Positions 1 to 7,717 are shown, counted from the first letter of the stretch. The stretch is 11,444 nt of DNA from Methylobacterium sp. (GCA_021154065.1 JAJKJG010000203.1:1-11444); one strand, 5' to 3'. The notes: a model not told the origin generated them from the letters alone. Translations and numbers: made by a program.

Positions 1-318
1 AAGGCGCTGATGACCGGGCCTGCCTTCTCGATGTCGAATCCGAACCGCGTTCGCGCCCTGATCGGCAGCTTCGCGATGGGAAACGCGACGCAGTTTCACC
101 GGACCGACGGCGCCGGCTACGAGTTCGTGGCCGATGTCGTGCTCGACCTCGACGGTTCGAACCCGCAGGTCGCGGCCCGTCTCCTGACCGCCTTCGGGAC
201 CTGGAAGACCGTCGAGAGCAATCGGCGCGCCAGAGCCGAGGCAGCGCTGCGCCGCATCGCCGCCGCTCCGGCGCTATCGGCGGACGTCGGCGACATCGTG
301 CAGCGCTCGCTTGCCTGA
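1..318 (+). CDS. pepN: Aminopeptidase N, C-terminal fragment (cut by window edge)
   Basis: The frame is open from base 1 and stops at TGA 316-318, so 105 codons of the 3' end are visible. The peptide begins near FSMSNPNRVRALIGSF and continues with FHRTDGAGYEFVADVVLDLD and NPQVAARLL. This is the recognisable end of the C-terminal helical (ARM-like) domain of M1-family aminopeptidase N, where a proteobacterial PepN has NPNRVRALIG, a Phe-His pair before a DGSGY-like turn, and LNPQVAARL. The full enzyme is a cytoplasmic zinc metallopeptidase of roughly 870-890 residues that removes N-terminal residues from peptides. Its HExxH active site lies outside the window. An in-frame ATG at base 10 is an internal methionine, not a start. 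Assignment rests on family recognition of this terminal domain only. Confidence 0.9.
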   Translation, partial: KALMTGPAFSMSNPNRVRALIGSFAMGNATQFHRTDGAGYEFVADVVLDLDGSNPQVAARLLTAFGTWKTVESNRRARAEAALRRIAAAPALSADVGDIVQRSLA

Positions 319-526
319 CGCTCACCTTCGAATAGCCTGATGGTCGGGCATTCACCTTCCCGGAGCAGTACTGGGCCAAGAATTCAGCCGCGACGTAAAA
401 TTTTCGTGCGAGAGTCCGGCGCGCGCTAGACAAATCAGCGATCCGCGATTCTAGTGATGGTGATTCGGGGGATGCGGCACGCCCCCCGGACCTGGGCGGC
501 AAAAGTAAATCCAAGGGGCAAGCCGG
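319..526. other. Intergenic region between pepN and the PleC-like kinase gene
   Basis: This 208-base gap has no convincing gene. It should hold the promoter of the downstream kinase gene. An A+T-rich patch with AAAATTTT at about 396-403 stands out from the GC-rich background and could lie near a promoter, but no -35/-10 pair is convincing and no full CtrA-type TTAA-N7-TTAA box is seen. A GC hairpin can form with CGGGGG 466-471 pairing CCCCCG 483-488. It has no T-run, so it is not a standard terminator and would lie in the kinase leader. No terminator is evident after pepN. Confidence 0.4.
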
Positions 527-2833
527 ATGGCGGGGGCGGACACCGCGTGCGTACCCGCGCGCGCGGGGACCATCTTAGGAGTGACGCGCTCGCCGGCGCC
601 GAGCTTCCGTCTCCAGCGGGCAGAGCCCTGGCTTCGTCTCTCGGTTCCGACCCTCCTCGGCCTCTTCCTCGTCACGCTCGGCGTCTGCGGCTATTTCCAG
701 ATCGGCAACAGCCGCCGGGACGCGCTCGCCGGCGCGGCCTCGGAGATCGAGATCGTTGCGACGCTCGCGGCGCTGGCGCTCGGCGGCGCCGGCGACAGCG
801 CCTCGGCGGAGACGCGCCTCGCGGCGCTCGCGCGCTCGCTTCCGGCAGGTGCGCTCCCGAACGGCCGCATGCTCCTCATCGCCAGCGCCGCCGGCGAGAT
901 TCTCGCGGCGCATCCGCCGGCAAGCCTCGGACCGCGCCTGTTGAGCGAAATCTTGGGCGAGGCTCAGCCGCTCACCCTTTTCGGCGATCGCGCCGGCGTG
1001 ATGGCGATCCGGCTCGGAAACGATGCTCCGGCGCTTGCGACCGTGCGCGGACTGCCCGGCTCGCAGGGCCAGATCGCCGTCGTCCATCTGACGGAGCGAC
1101 TGCTCTCCGACTGGCGCATGCGGACGCTCAGCGAGGTCTCGCTGCTTTCCGCGGCGGTGTTCGTGATCATCGGGCTTGGCGGCGCCTACTGGCTTCAGGC
1201 GAGCCACGCGCGGGCCGCCGACGACGTGTGTGACAAGGTCAAGCGCCGGATCGACTCGGCGCTGAGCCGCGGGCGATGTGGATTGTGGGATTGGGACATC
1301 GCCCGCGGCCGTATCTACTGGTCGGACTCGATGTACGAGATGCTCGGCTACGAGCGTCGCGATGAGTTCCTGTCCTTCGGCGAGGTCAACGGCCTCGTCC
1401 ATTGCGAGGACGGCGACCTCTACAGCCTGGCCGACCGGCTCGCCTCGTCGAAAGCCTCGGTCATCGATCACGATTTCCGCATCCGCAGCGCGTCGGGAAC
1501 CTGGGTCTGGCTGCGCGCCCGGGCCGAGCTGATGCGCGATTCCGACGACGCCGGCCAGCATCTCGTCGGCATCTCGGTCGACATCACCGACCAGCGGGCG
1601 CTCGCCGAATACACGGCGCAAGCCGATGCGCGCCTGCGCGACGCGGTCGATGCGATCTCGGAAGCCTTCGTGCTGTGGGACGCCGACAACCGGCTCGTGC
1701 TCTGCAACTCGAAATTCCAGACCCTGCACGACCTCTCGCCGGAGCTTGTGGTTCCGGGCAAGGATTACGCCGCGGTGATGGAAGGCTCGCAGCCTTCCGT
1801 CGTCCGGCATCGGCTCGTCAGCGGCAACAGCGGCACGGTCGGGGCGCGCACCTTCGAGGCCGAGCTCGGCGACGGGCGCTGGCTGCAGATCAACGAACGC
1901 CGGACCAAGGACGGCGGCTACGTCTCGGTCGGCACGGACATCACGGCCTTGAAGCGCCATGAGCAGAAGCTCGTCGATTCCGAACGGCAGCTCATCGCCA
2001 CGGTGACGGACCTGAAGAAATCACGTCAGACGCTGGAGCTGCAGACGCAGCAGCTCGCCGACCTCGCCGAACGCTACCTCGAGCAGAAGGCGCAGGCCGA
2101 GAGCGCGAACCGCTCGAAATCCGAGTTCCTCGCCAACATGAGCCACGAGCTGAGGACGCCGCTCAACGCCATCCTCGGCTTCGCCGAGGTGATGCAGGGC
2201 GGCATGTTCGGCGCCCTCGGCTCGGAGAAATACACCGAGTACTGCCGCGATATCCGCTCGAGCGGGCAGTATCTCCTCTCGGTCATCAACGACATCCTCG
2301 ACATGTCGCGGATCGAAGCCGGCCGCGTGCGGCTGGCAAAGCGCCAGATCTCCGTCGAGGTCGCCCTCGACAAGGCCTTGAAGCTCGTCGGCGAGCGCGC
2401 ACGCTCGAAGGCGCTCGAGCTTTCGGTCGACGCGCTGCCCGGCGCCACCGTGCCGGCCGACGAACGCGCGCTGCAGCAGATCCTCGTCAACCTCCTCGAC
2501 AACGCGGTGAAGTTCACGCCCCAGGGCGGACGCATCGCGGTGCGCACGCGGTTTGCCGGCGACGCCATCAATATCTATGTCGAGGACTCCGGCATCGGCA
2601 TCCCGAGAGACGCGCTCGGCAAGCTCGGGCGGCCCTTCGAGCAGGTCGAGACCGAGTTCTCGAAGACCCACAAGGGCTCGGGCCTCGGGCTCGCGATCGC
2701 CCGCTCCCTGTCCGAGCTTCATGGCGGCGGTTTGCGCATCCGCTCGCTGCCGGGCCTCGGGACCGTGGTGATGGTGCATCTGCCCCGCCACGCGGCGATC
2801 GGCACGCCGGAGCGCGTCGAGACGGTGCACTGA
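527..2833 (+). CDS. pleC: PleC/DivJ-type membrane sensor histidine kinase with two PAS domains
   Basis: The 768-residue protein has a short N-terminal cytoplasmic stretch, TM1 about 38-58, a periplasmic loop about 60-200, TM2 about 203-224, PAS 1 about 245-355, PAS 2 about 370-475 and a coiled linker 476-530. The HisKA domain has H540 in SHELRTPLNAILGFAE. The ATPase domain shows N-box NLLDNAVKF (655-663), G1 EDSGIGIP (686-693) and G2 GSGLGLAIA (717-725). There is no receiver domain. The dimerisation helix text (EKYTEYCRDI, LLSVINDILDMSRIEAG) is typical of the PleC/DivJ/PdhS group, whose known members act on DivK (and PleD) to control polarity and cell-cycle progress. Position beside glnE and pepN fits rhizobial pleC. 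ATG 527 has AAGGGG 8 bases upstream. GTG 581 is a less likely start because its AGGAG overlaps the codon. PleC rather than DivJ or another paralogue is inferred from context. Confidence 0.82.
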   Translation: MAGADTACVPARAGTILGVTRSPAPSFRLQRAEPWLRLSVPTLLGLFLVTLGVCGYFQIGNSRRDALAGAASEIEIVATLAALALGGAGDSASAETRLAALARSLPAGALPNGRMLLIASAAGEILAAHPPASLGPRLLSEILGEAQPLTLFGDRAGVMAIRLGNDAPALATVRGLPGSQGQIAVVHLTERLLSDWRMRTLSEVSLLSAAVFVIIGLGGAYWLQASHARAADDVCDKVKRRIDSALSRGRCGLWDWDIARGRIYWSDSMYEMLGYERRDEFLSFGEVNGLVHCEDGDLYSLADRLASSKASVIDHDFRIRSASGTWVWLRARAELMRDSDDAGQHLVGISVDITDQRALAEYTAQADARLRDAVDAISEAFVLWDADNRLVLCNSKFQTLHDLSPELVVPGKDYAAVMEGSQPSVVRHRLVSGNSGTVGARTFEAELGDGRWLQINERRTKDGGYVSVGTDITALKRHEQKLVDSERQLIATVTDLKKSRQTLELQTQQLADLAERYLEQKAQAESANRSKSEFLANMSHELRTPLNAILGFAEVMQGGMFGALGSEKYTEYCRDIRSSGQYLLSVINDILDMSRIEAGRVRLAKRQISVEVALDKALKLVGERARSKALELSVDALPGATVPADERALQQILVNLLDNAVKFTPQGGRIAVRTRFAGDAINIYVEDSGIGIPRDALGKLGRPFEQVETEFSKTHKGSGLGLAIARSLSELHGGGLRIRSLPGLGTVVMVHLPRHAAIGTPERVETVH

Positions 2834-2849
2834 TGGTCCGCCCCGATTT

Positions 2850-2854
2850 GGAGG
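2850..2854 (+). promoter_or_regulatory. Shine-Dalgarno GGAGG deciding the start of the small downstream gene
   Basis: GGAGG is followed by a 5-base spacer and ATG 2860. The earlier in-frame ATG at 2833, which overlaps the kinase stop as TGATG, has no comparable site. This favours 2860 as the main start, although coupled initiation at 2833 remains possible. Confidence 0.6.
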
Positions 2855-2859
2855 CCGGA

Positions 2860-3108
2860 ATGACAAGGGTTCTTAGCCTAGGCGACGTGCTCGCCCACCT
2901 TACGCAGATTGTTTCGCGCTGGTTCGCCGCCAACCCGACGGAGTGGGACTTCGACCGGCCCATGTTGACGAGCCACCCACTCCTCAACGGCGGCCAGTCC
3001 GAGCCGGGCGACCCTTTGATGCGGCGCCGCCTGCCGGGTGGCTCTTGGCACTATTGCCGCGAGACGCCAGAGGAGGAGTGGGAGCCCGTTCGCGTCGAGG
3101 CGTGGTAA
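2860..3108 (+). CDS. Small hypothetical protein (82 residues) downstream of pleC
   Basis: I do not recognise the family. From ATG 2860 the product begins MTRVLSLGDVLAHLTQIVSRWF, an amphipathic helix-like stretch. It continues with a Trp/Asp/Pro-rich segment (TEWDFDRPMLTSHPLL) and ends with an acidic tail that includes PEEEWEPVRVEAW. There is no signal peptide and no membrane segment, so it is probably a small cytoplasmic protein. A well-spaced GGAGG, co-direction with pleC and a 26-base gap from the kinase stop suggest co-transcription. An upstream in-frame ATG at 2833 would add nine residues and overlap the kinase stop codon. The composition is less Ala/Arg-dominated than the shadow frames here, which supports real coding. 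It ends 9 bases before the convergent end of glnE. Function unknown. Confidence 0.6.
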   Translation: MTRVLSLGDVLAHLTQIVSRWFAANPTEWDFDRPMLTSHPLLNGGQSEPGDPLMRRRLPGGSWHYCRETPEEEWEPVRVEAW

Positions 3109-3117
3109 GAGCGCGTT

Positions 3118-6100
3118 TCACCTCTCCTCCCTCCGGGAGAGGTTAGCCATGGCATCGAGCCCGCGCGAGAAAACCTGTCGGACCTCGGCCCGCGTCTCGT
3201 TCAGATGATCGAGCAGAATCTTCGCGTCCGGCAGGCCGGCGACCGCCGCGAGCCGCTGGAGGATCGCCGGCGGAACCGAGGCCGCGTCGAAAGGACCGGC
3301 GATCGCCAGACGCTGCCACTGGAACACCGCGGTGAAGAGCGCGTGCGCTTCGACGAGCCGTTGCGCCGCCGCTTCCGGCAGGAGCCCGAGCCTGCCGGCC
3401 TCGGCGAGCACGCCGCGGCTCGCCTGTGCGAGGAGCGACGGCTGATCGCCCGCATGGGCGAGAACGAGCGCTTGCGCCAGGAAATCGAGATCGGTGAGGC
3501 CTCCCGGCGCGAGCTTCAGGTCCCAGGGACCCTGGTCACCCTTCTCCGTCGCGATCAGCATGCGCATGGCGCGCACCTCGGCCGCAACCCTGGCGGGATC
3601 GCGGCGACAGGCGACAATCTCAGTGATCGCGCCCGCGACCGCCATGCCGAACGCCTCGTCGCCGCCGATCACGCGAGCGCGGGTGAGCGCCATGTGCTCC
3701 CACAGCTCGGCCTCGGTCCTCTCATAGGCGATGAAGCCCTTGAACTGCGAGGCGAGCGCGCCCTTGCCGCCGTGCGGGCGTAGACGCAGATCGACGTCGT
3801 AGAGGCGGCCGCGGCGGGTCGGCGCGGTCAGCGCCGAGACGAGCCGTTGCGTCAGCCGCGTGTAGTAGACGACCGCATCGAGCCGGCGCGGGCCTAAGCT
3901 TTCACGCCGGTCCTCGTCGAAATCGTAGAGCACGACGAGATCGAGATCGGAGTCGGCGGTCAGCTCGCGCGAGCCGAGACGGCCGAGAGCGACGATCGCA
4001 ATGCGTCCGTTCGGAACCGTGCCGTGCTCCGCCTCGAAGCCGTCGCGCACCGCCTCGTAGGAGGCGCGGATGACAGCGTCCGCGATCGCCGCATAGGCAT
4101 GCCCGGCCTGATCGGGCGAGAACACGCCGGACAGAAGCCGCGCGCCGGCAAGAAAGCGGATCTGGCGCGCGGCATCGCGCGTGCGGTCGAGGAAATCCTC
4201 GAAATGCGCCGGCTGGCCGATCAATCCGCGCACCCGGCCCTCGATGCGGCGCTCGTCCGTGACCGGCTCGATGAAGGTCGGGTCGATGATGGTGTCGAGC
4301 ACATGCGGGCTCTGCGCCACGGTCTCGGCGAGCCGCGGTGCCGTGCCGAGAAGGTCAGCGAAGAGGAGGCGCAGGCGGTCGTGCGACTGCAGGATGGTCA
4401 TCAGCTCGACAGCCGCCGGCATGCGGCCGAAGGCGCGGTCGAGAGCCGCGAGCGCGGCGTCGGGATCGGCGGTGCCGCCGAGCGCCGCAAGCAGGGCCGG
4501 GGTGAGCTCGGTCAGGACCTCGCGGGCGCGCGCGCTCGTGACCGCCGGCCGGCGGCCGAAATGCCAGCCGCGCACCGTCTCGGCGGCGAGCTCCGGGTTG
4601 CGGAAGCCGAGGCGCCGCAGCGTCGCCAGCGTGTCCGGGTCGTCGGTCGTGCCGGTGAAGACGAGGTTGCCGACCTCGGCGGTCAACTCCGGCCCCTCCT
4701 CGAACAGCAGCGCATAATGCGTCTGCACATGGTTCGCGTGCCGGCAGAGGGCGGTCTCGAAGGCCTTGAGGGTCGGGAAGCCGCAGAACTTCGCGAAGCG
4801 CTTGAGCGCGTCGGGATCGGACGGAAGGCGCTGCGTCTGCTCGTCCGCGACCATCTGCAGCCGGTGCTCGACCGAGCGCAGGAAGCGGTAGGCCGCGGCG
4901 AGCTCGTCGCGCGCCTTCGCCGTGATCCAGCCCTCCTCGTGCAACGCGCCGAGCATGTCGAGGGTGCGCCGGCCGCGCAGGCGCGGCCGCCGGCCGCCGA
5001 AGACGAGCTGCTGGGTCTGGACGAAGAACTCGATCTCGCGGATGCCGCCGCGCCCGAGCTTGATGTCGTGGCCGGCGACCGCGATCTCGTCATGGCCGCG
5101 CACGGCGTGGATCTGACGCTTCATCGCGTGCACGTCGGCGATCGCGGCGAAATCGAAATACTTGCGCCAGATGAACGGCGTGAGGTCGTGGAGGAAGCGC
5201 TCGCCAAGCGCAAGGTCGCCGGCGATCGGACGCGCCTTGATGAGGGCGGCGCGCTCCCAGTTCTGCCCGACGGTCTCGTAATAGGTGTAGGCGGAGGCGA
5301 GCGAGACGGCGGTCGGCGTCGAGCCCGGGTCGGGGCGCAGCCGATAGTCGACGCGATGTACGTAGCCGTCGCCGGTGCGCTCCTGGAGCAGGCGCGCGAG
5401 GTCGCGGGCGACGCGGGTGTAGAAGGTCGTCGGCTCGACGCCCTCTGCGAGCGGTGCCGCGGTCGAGTCGAAGAAGACCACGAGGTCGATGTCGCTCGAG
5501 TAGTTCAGCTCGCCGGCGCCGTGCTTCCCGAGCGCCAGGATGACGAAGCCGGAACCGGCGCCTGGGTCGTCGGCATTGCCGAGCTTGATCTTGCCGTCCG
5601 CCGCGGCCTCTGAAAGCACGACGCCGACGGCGCCCTTCACCGACGCATCCGCGAACGCCGTCAAGGCGGCCGTGACCTCGTCGACGCTCCAGACGCCGCC
5701 GATGTCAGCGAGCGCAACGAGGAGCGCGTGCTCGGCCCGGTTTCGGCGCAGCGCGCGGACGACCTCATCGCGCCCGAGCTCGCCTTTGGCAAAGCGAGAG
5801 CCGTTGTCGGTCTGCCTTGCGACAATGGCGCGATGCGTCTCCTCCGGAGCGGCTGCGGCAAGCTCTTGAAGCCGCGCCGGATTTTCGAGGACGAGCTGCC
5901 ACAGGAAAGGGGAATGATCGGCAATCGAAGCGAAGACGCCTTTCAGAGGATCTTGCTCAAGAAGCCCCGCGAGACCGCTCGCGTCGGGCGCCTCCGCGGC
6001 GCGCGCCTTGAGATCGGCGAGCCGTGCCCGCGCCCGCTTCGCGTCCGCAAGCGGCGGCGCCTTCGCGATTCGTTGCGCGAGGGCCCGGGTGTCCGGGATC

Positions 6101-6141
6101 GAGGCGGAGTCGTTCACCGTGCCTGCCAGAGTGCCGCGCAC
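3118..6141 (-). CDS. glnE: Bifunctional glutamine synthetase adenylyltransferase / adenylyl-removing enzyme
   Basis: This 1007-residue cytoplasmic enzyme attaches AMP to glutamine synthetase when nitrogen is ample and removes it when nitrogen is scarce, responding to PII and glutamine. It has the usual two-half layout. The N-terminal nucleotidyltransferase (deadenylylation) half has G205-x-x-G and SSDIDL 215-220 (D217, D219), followed by GRGGIREIEF 363-372. The C-terminal (adenylylation) half has GRLGSREL 720-727 and SDLDL 731-735 (D732, D734), followed by APGGLTDLDF 878-887. All key Asp residues are present and the length is normal. The start is uncertain: GTG 6141 gives the longest form, and GTG 6117 (VNDSASIP) has a slightly better spaced AGG. 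It lies 48 bases after the kinase stop and in the same frame, so it is probably in one operon with the two-component pair. Repeat sequence lies at both ends of the gene, and the last codons (SRREER) fall in a hairpin. Confidence 0.96.
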   Translation of the reverse strand: MRGTLAGTVNDSASIPDTRALAQRIAKAPPLADAKRARARLADLKARAAEAPDASGLAGLLEQDPLKGVFASIADHSPFLWQLVLENPARLQELAAAAPEETHRAIVARQTDNGSRFAKGELGRDEVVRALRRNRAEHALLVALADIGGVWSVDEVTAALTAFADASVKGAVGVVLSEAAADGKIKLGNADDPGAGSGFVILALGKHGAGELNYSSDIDLVVFFDSTAAPLAEGVEPTTFYTRVARDLARLLQERTGDGYVHRVDYRLRPDPGSTPTAVSLASAYTYYETVGQNWERAALIKARPIAGDLALGERFLHDLTPFIWRKYFDFAAIADVHAMKRQIHAVRGHDEIAVAGHDIKLGRGGIREIEFFVQTQQLVFGGRRPRLRGRRTLDMLGALHEEGWITAKARDELAAAYRFLRSVEHRLQMVADEQTQRLPSDPDALKRFAKFCGFPTLKAFETALCRHANHVQTHYALLFEEGPELTAEVGNLVFTGTTDDPDTLATLRRLGFRNPELAAETVRGWHFGRRPAVTSARAREVLTELTPALLAALGGTADPDAALAALDRAFGRMPAAVELMTILQSHDRLRLLFADLLGTAPRLAETVAQSPHVLDTIIDPTFIEPVTDERRIEGRVRGLIGQPAHFEDFLDRTRDAARQIRFLAGARLLSGVFSPDQAGHAYAAIADAVIRASYEAVRDGFEAEHGTVPNGRIAIVALGRLGSRELTADSDLDLVVLYDFDEDRRESLGPRRLDAVVYYTRLTQRLVSALTAPTRRGRLYDVDLRLRPHGGKGALASQFKGFIAYERTEAELWEHMALTRARVIGGDEAFGMAVAGAITEIVACRRDPARVAAEVRAMRMLIATEKGDQGPWDLKLAPGGLTDLDFLAQALVLAHAGDQPSLLAQASRGVLAEAGRLGLLPEAAAQRLVEAHALFTAVFQWQRLAIAGPFDAASVPPAILQRLAAVAGLPDAKILLDHLNETRAEVRQVFSRGLDAMANLSRREER
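3120..3143. repeat. Hairpin / half copy of the double-hairpin repeat over the glnE stop
   Basis: ACCTCTCC (3120-3127) is the exact reverse complement of GGAGAGGT (3136-3143), giving an 8-bp stem with an 8-base loop. It matches the first hairpin of the repeats at 6143-6189 and 6230-6280. It spans the last codons of glnE and touches its stop, 11 bases after the convergent small gene. It might stop transcription from both sides, but neither strand has a T-run, so a terminator role is only a guess. Confidence 0.55.
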
Positions 6142-6142
6142 G

Positions 6143-6189
6143 CCTCTGCCGGAGGGAGAGGTCGAGTCGCGAAGCGACCGGATGAGGGG
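6143..6189 (+). repeat. Double-hairpin intergenic repeat, copy 1
   Basis: This is a modular palindromic unit. Hairpin 1 is CCTCTGCCGGAGGGAGAGG (6143-6161), followed by TCGA. Hairpin 2 is GTCGC-GAA-GCGAC (6166-6178), followed by a tail ending GGATGAGGGG. The same architecture, with different but still paired bases in hairpin 2, occurs in the opposite orientation at 6230-6280. Paired sequence change between copies is the mark of a structured repeat family. It fills the whole gap between the kinase stop and the glnE start and is open in the glnE frame. Similar CCTCTCCC...GGGAGAGG...GGTGAGGG elements are common between genes in Hyphomicrobiales (recalled, not searched). Confidence 0.75.
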
Positions 6190-7707
6190 TTACGGTCTTC
6201 GAACAGCGGGCTCAAGCCCTTCGGACGATCCCCTCGCCCGGACGGCTGAAGCCGTATCGACCTCTCCCGTCGGGCGAGGTGAGAGCGGCAGCTCCAGCAC
6301 TGCCCGCAGGCCTGGCGCGTTGTCGTCGAGCCGCAGCAGGCCGCCATGCAGGCGCGCCACCGCCGCGGCGAGGCTGAGGCCGAGGCCGAAGCCCGGGCGG
6401 GACCGGGCGCTTTCGAGGCGCACGAAACGCTCGGTGACATGGCCGCGCTCCGCCTCCGGGATGCCCGGGCCGCGATCGGCGACCGCGATCGTCATGCGGT
6501 CGCCGCTCCGGCGCGCCTCGACGCCGACACGTGGCGCGATGCCGGGCTCGGCCGGCCGGCCGTATTTGAGGGCGTTGTCGAGGAGGTTCGCCACCGCCTG
6601 CCCGAGGAGCTCGCGATTGCCATGCACCGGCAGGTCAGGGTCGACCGCGACCTCGAGCGGCACGCCGGCCTCCTCGGCGACCGCCTCGTAGAGCTCGGCG
6701 ACGCCGCGCGCGACCTCGGCGGCATCGAAATCGGCGAGCGTCTCGCGGGCGTTGCCGGCCTCGAGCCGCGCGATCATGAGGAGCGCGTTGAAGATGCGGA
6801 TGAGGTTGTCGCTCTCCTCGATCGTCGCATCGAGCGCCGCCCTGAGCTCCTCGGGCGTGCGGGCGTTGCGCAGCGCCTCGTCGGCCTTGTTGCGCAGGCG
6901 CGTCAGCGGCGTCTTGAGGTCGTGGGCGATGTTGTCCGAGACCTCCTTCATGCCGGCCATGAGCTCGCCGATGCGGTCGAGCATGGCGTTGAGGTTCTGG
7001 GCCAGCCGGTCGAACTCGTCGCCCGATCCGCGCACGCTGAGCCGCCCGCTGAGGTCGCCCGCCATGATCGTGCGGGTGGTCTCGGTCATGTCGTCGACCC
7101 GCTTCAGCACCCGCCGGGTGATGAACCATCCGCCGAGGAGCCCGAGCACGCCGACGAGGAGAAGCGACCAGCCAAAGGCGCGGCGGATGACCTCGCGCAG
7201 GCGGGCGCGCTCCTCGACGTCACGGCCGACGAGCAGCCGGAAGCCGCCGGTCAGCGTGAACACGCGCACGATCGCGCGGTGAGCGCCCGCCTCGGTCTCG
7301 CCGGTGCGGCCGTAGGGCGTCTCGCGATACTGACATTCAGGGCCCTCGCCGATGCAGGAGGTCGCGCTCGGCGGGCTCGGCCGGCTCAGGATGCCCGGCG
7401 GCAGCTCGGCGACATTGCCGGCGATGCGCTCGCCGGCATTGGTGGTGACGAGGTAGAGCGAGGCGCCGGGCTCGCTCGCCCGGCGCTCGATCACGTTGAC
7501 GAGGCGACGGATGCCGCCGGTGCGGTACTGCTCCGACAAGCCGGTGATCTCGGCCTCGATCGTCGAGACAATCTGGTCGTCGAGCACGCGGCGGGCGTTC
7601 CAGGCCACATAGCCGATGGTGAAGAAGGCGAAGACCGTGAAGACGAAGAGATAGGCAAGCAGCAGCCGGAACGCCGTCGAGCGCAGGAGCTTGCCAAGCC
7701 CGCTCAT
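6190..7707 (-). CDS. HAMP-domain sensor histidine kinase (partner of the adjacent OmpR-type regulator)
   Basis: This 505-residue inner-membrane kinase has TM1 about 12-34, a periplasmic sensor region about 36-178, TM2 about 180-197 and HAMP about 198-250. HisKA has H262 in SDNIAHDLKTPLTRLR. The ATPase domain has N-box NLLDNALKYG (374-383), G1 ADRGPGIP (410-417) and G2 GFGLGLSL (439-446). The layout is that of ordinary EnvZ/CusS-like kinases. The signal is unknown. The periplasmic part carries two cysteines, C118 and C125, which could pair. The start ATG 7707 follows the regulator stop by 10 bases, so the two are likely co-translated and act together. After the usual C-terminal LRAVLELPL (to about 475) the reading frame runs on through repeat copy 2 and adds about 30 residues (SPRPTGEVDTASAVRARG and on). 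The stop TAA 6190-6192 is in frame with glnE. Rhizobial genomes have an uncharacterised pair at this place, so no symbol is given. Confidence 0.93.
   Translation of the reverse strand: MSGLGKLLRSTAFRLLLAYLFVFTVFAFFTIGYVAWNARRVLDDQIVSTIEAEITGLSEQYRTGGIRRLVNVIERRASEPGASLYLVTTNAGERIAGNVAELPPGILSRPSPPSATSCIGEGPECQYRETPYGRTGETEAGAHRAIVRVFTLTGGFRLLVGRDVEERARLREVIRRAFGWSLLLVGVLGLLGGWFITRRVLKRVDDMTETTRTIMAGDLSGRLSVRGSGDEFDRLAQNLNAMLDRIGELMAGMKEVSDNIAHDLKTPLTRLRNKADEALRNARTPEELRAALDATIEESDNLIRIFNALLMIARLEAGNARETLADFDAAEVARGVAELYEAVAEEAGVPLEVAVDPDLPVHGNRELLGQAVANLLDNALKYGRPAEPGIAPRVGVEARRSGDRMTIAVADRGPGIPEAERGHVTERFVRLESARSRPGFGLGLSLAAAVARLHGGLLRLDDNAPGLRAVLELPLSPRPTGEVDTASAVRARGSSEGLEPAVRRP
6230..6280 (-). 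repeat. Double-hairpin repeat, copy 2, inside the kinase 3' end
   Basis: Read on the - strand from 6280, hairpin 1 is CCTCGCCCGACGGGAGAGG, then TCGA. Hairpin 2 is ACGGC-TTCA-GCCGT, then CCGGGCGAGGGG. Module order and spacing match copy 1 at 6143-6189, but in the opposite orientation. The tails of the two copies (GGATGAGGGG and the complement of CCCCTCGCCC) face each other across about 40 bases, forming a larger imperfect inverted repeat. The copy lies wholly within the kinase coding sequence, corresponding to about residues 477-493. Confidence 0.75.
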
Positions 7708-7717
7708 CGCCGCCCGC

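Noticed and set aside
466..488. GC hairpin before the pleC-like gene as a pepN terminator
   Set aside because: It lies about 150 bases after the pepN stop, has no T-run and is equally likely to be chance in this base composition.
454..1233. + strand frame starting upstream of the pleC-like gene
   Set aside because: It overlaps the kinase gene in another frame and gives Arg-rich low-complexity text. It is a shadow frame.
575..1960. Long - strand frame (461 codons) opposite the pleC-like gene
   Set aside because: It is antisense to clear PAS and kinase coding sequence, with Arg/Ala/Asp-rich text and no domain. It is a shadow of high GC coding.
4024..5613. Long + strand frame (529 codons) opposite glnE
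   Set aside because: It lies wholly antisense to conserved GlnE domains and gives repetitive Arg/Glu/Ala/Val text, as expected from reverse-strand reading of GC-rich codons.
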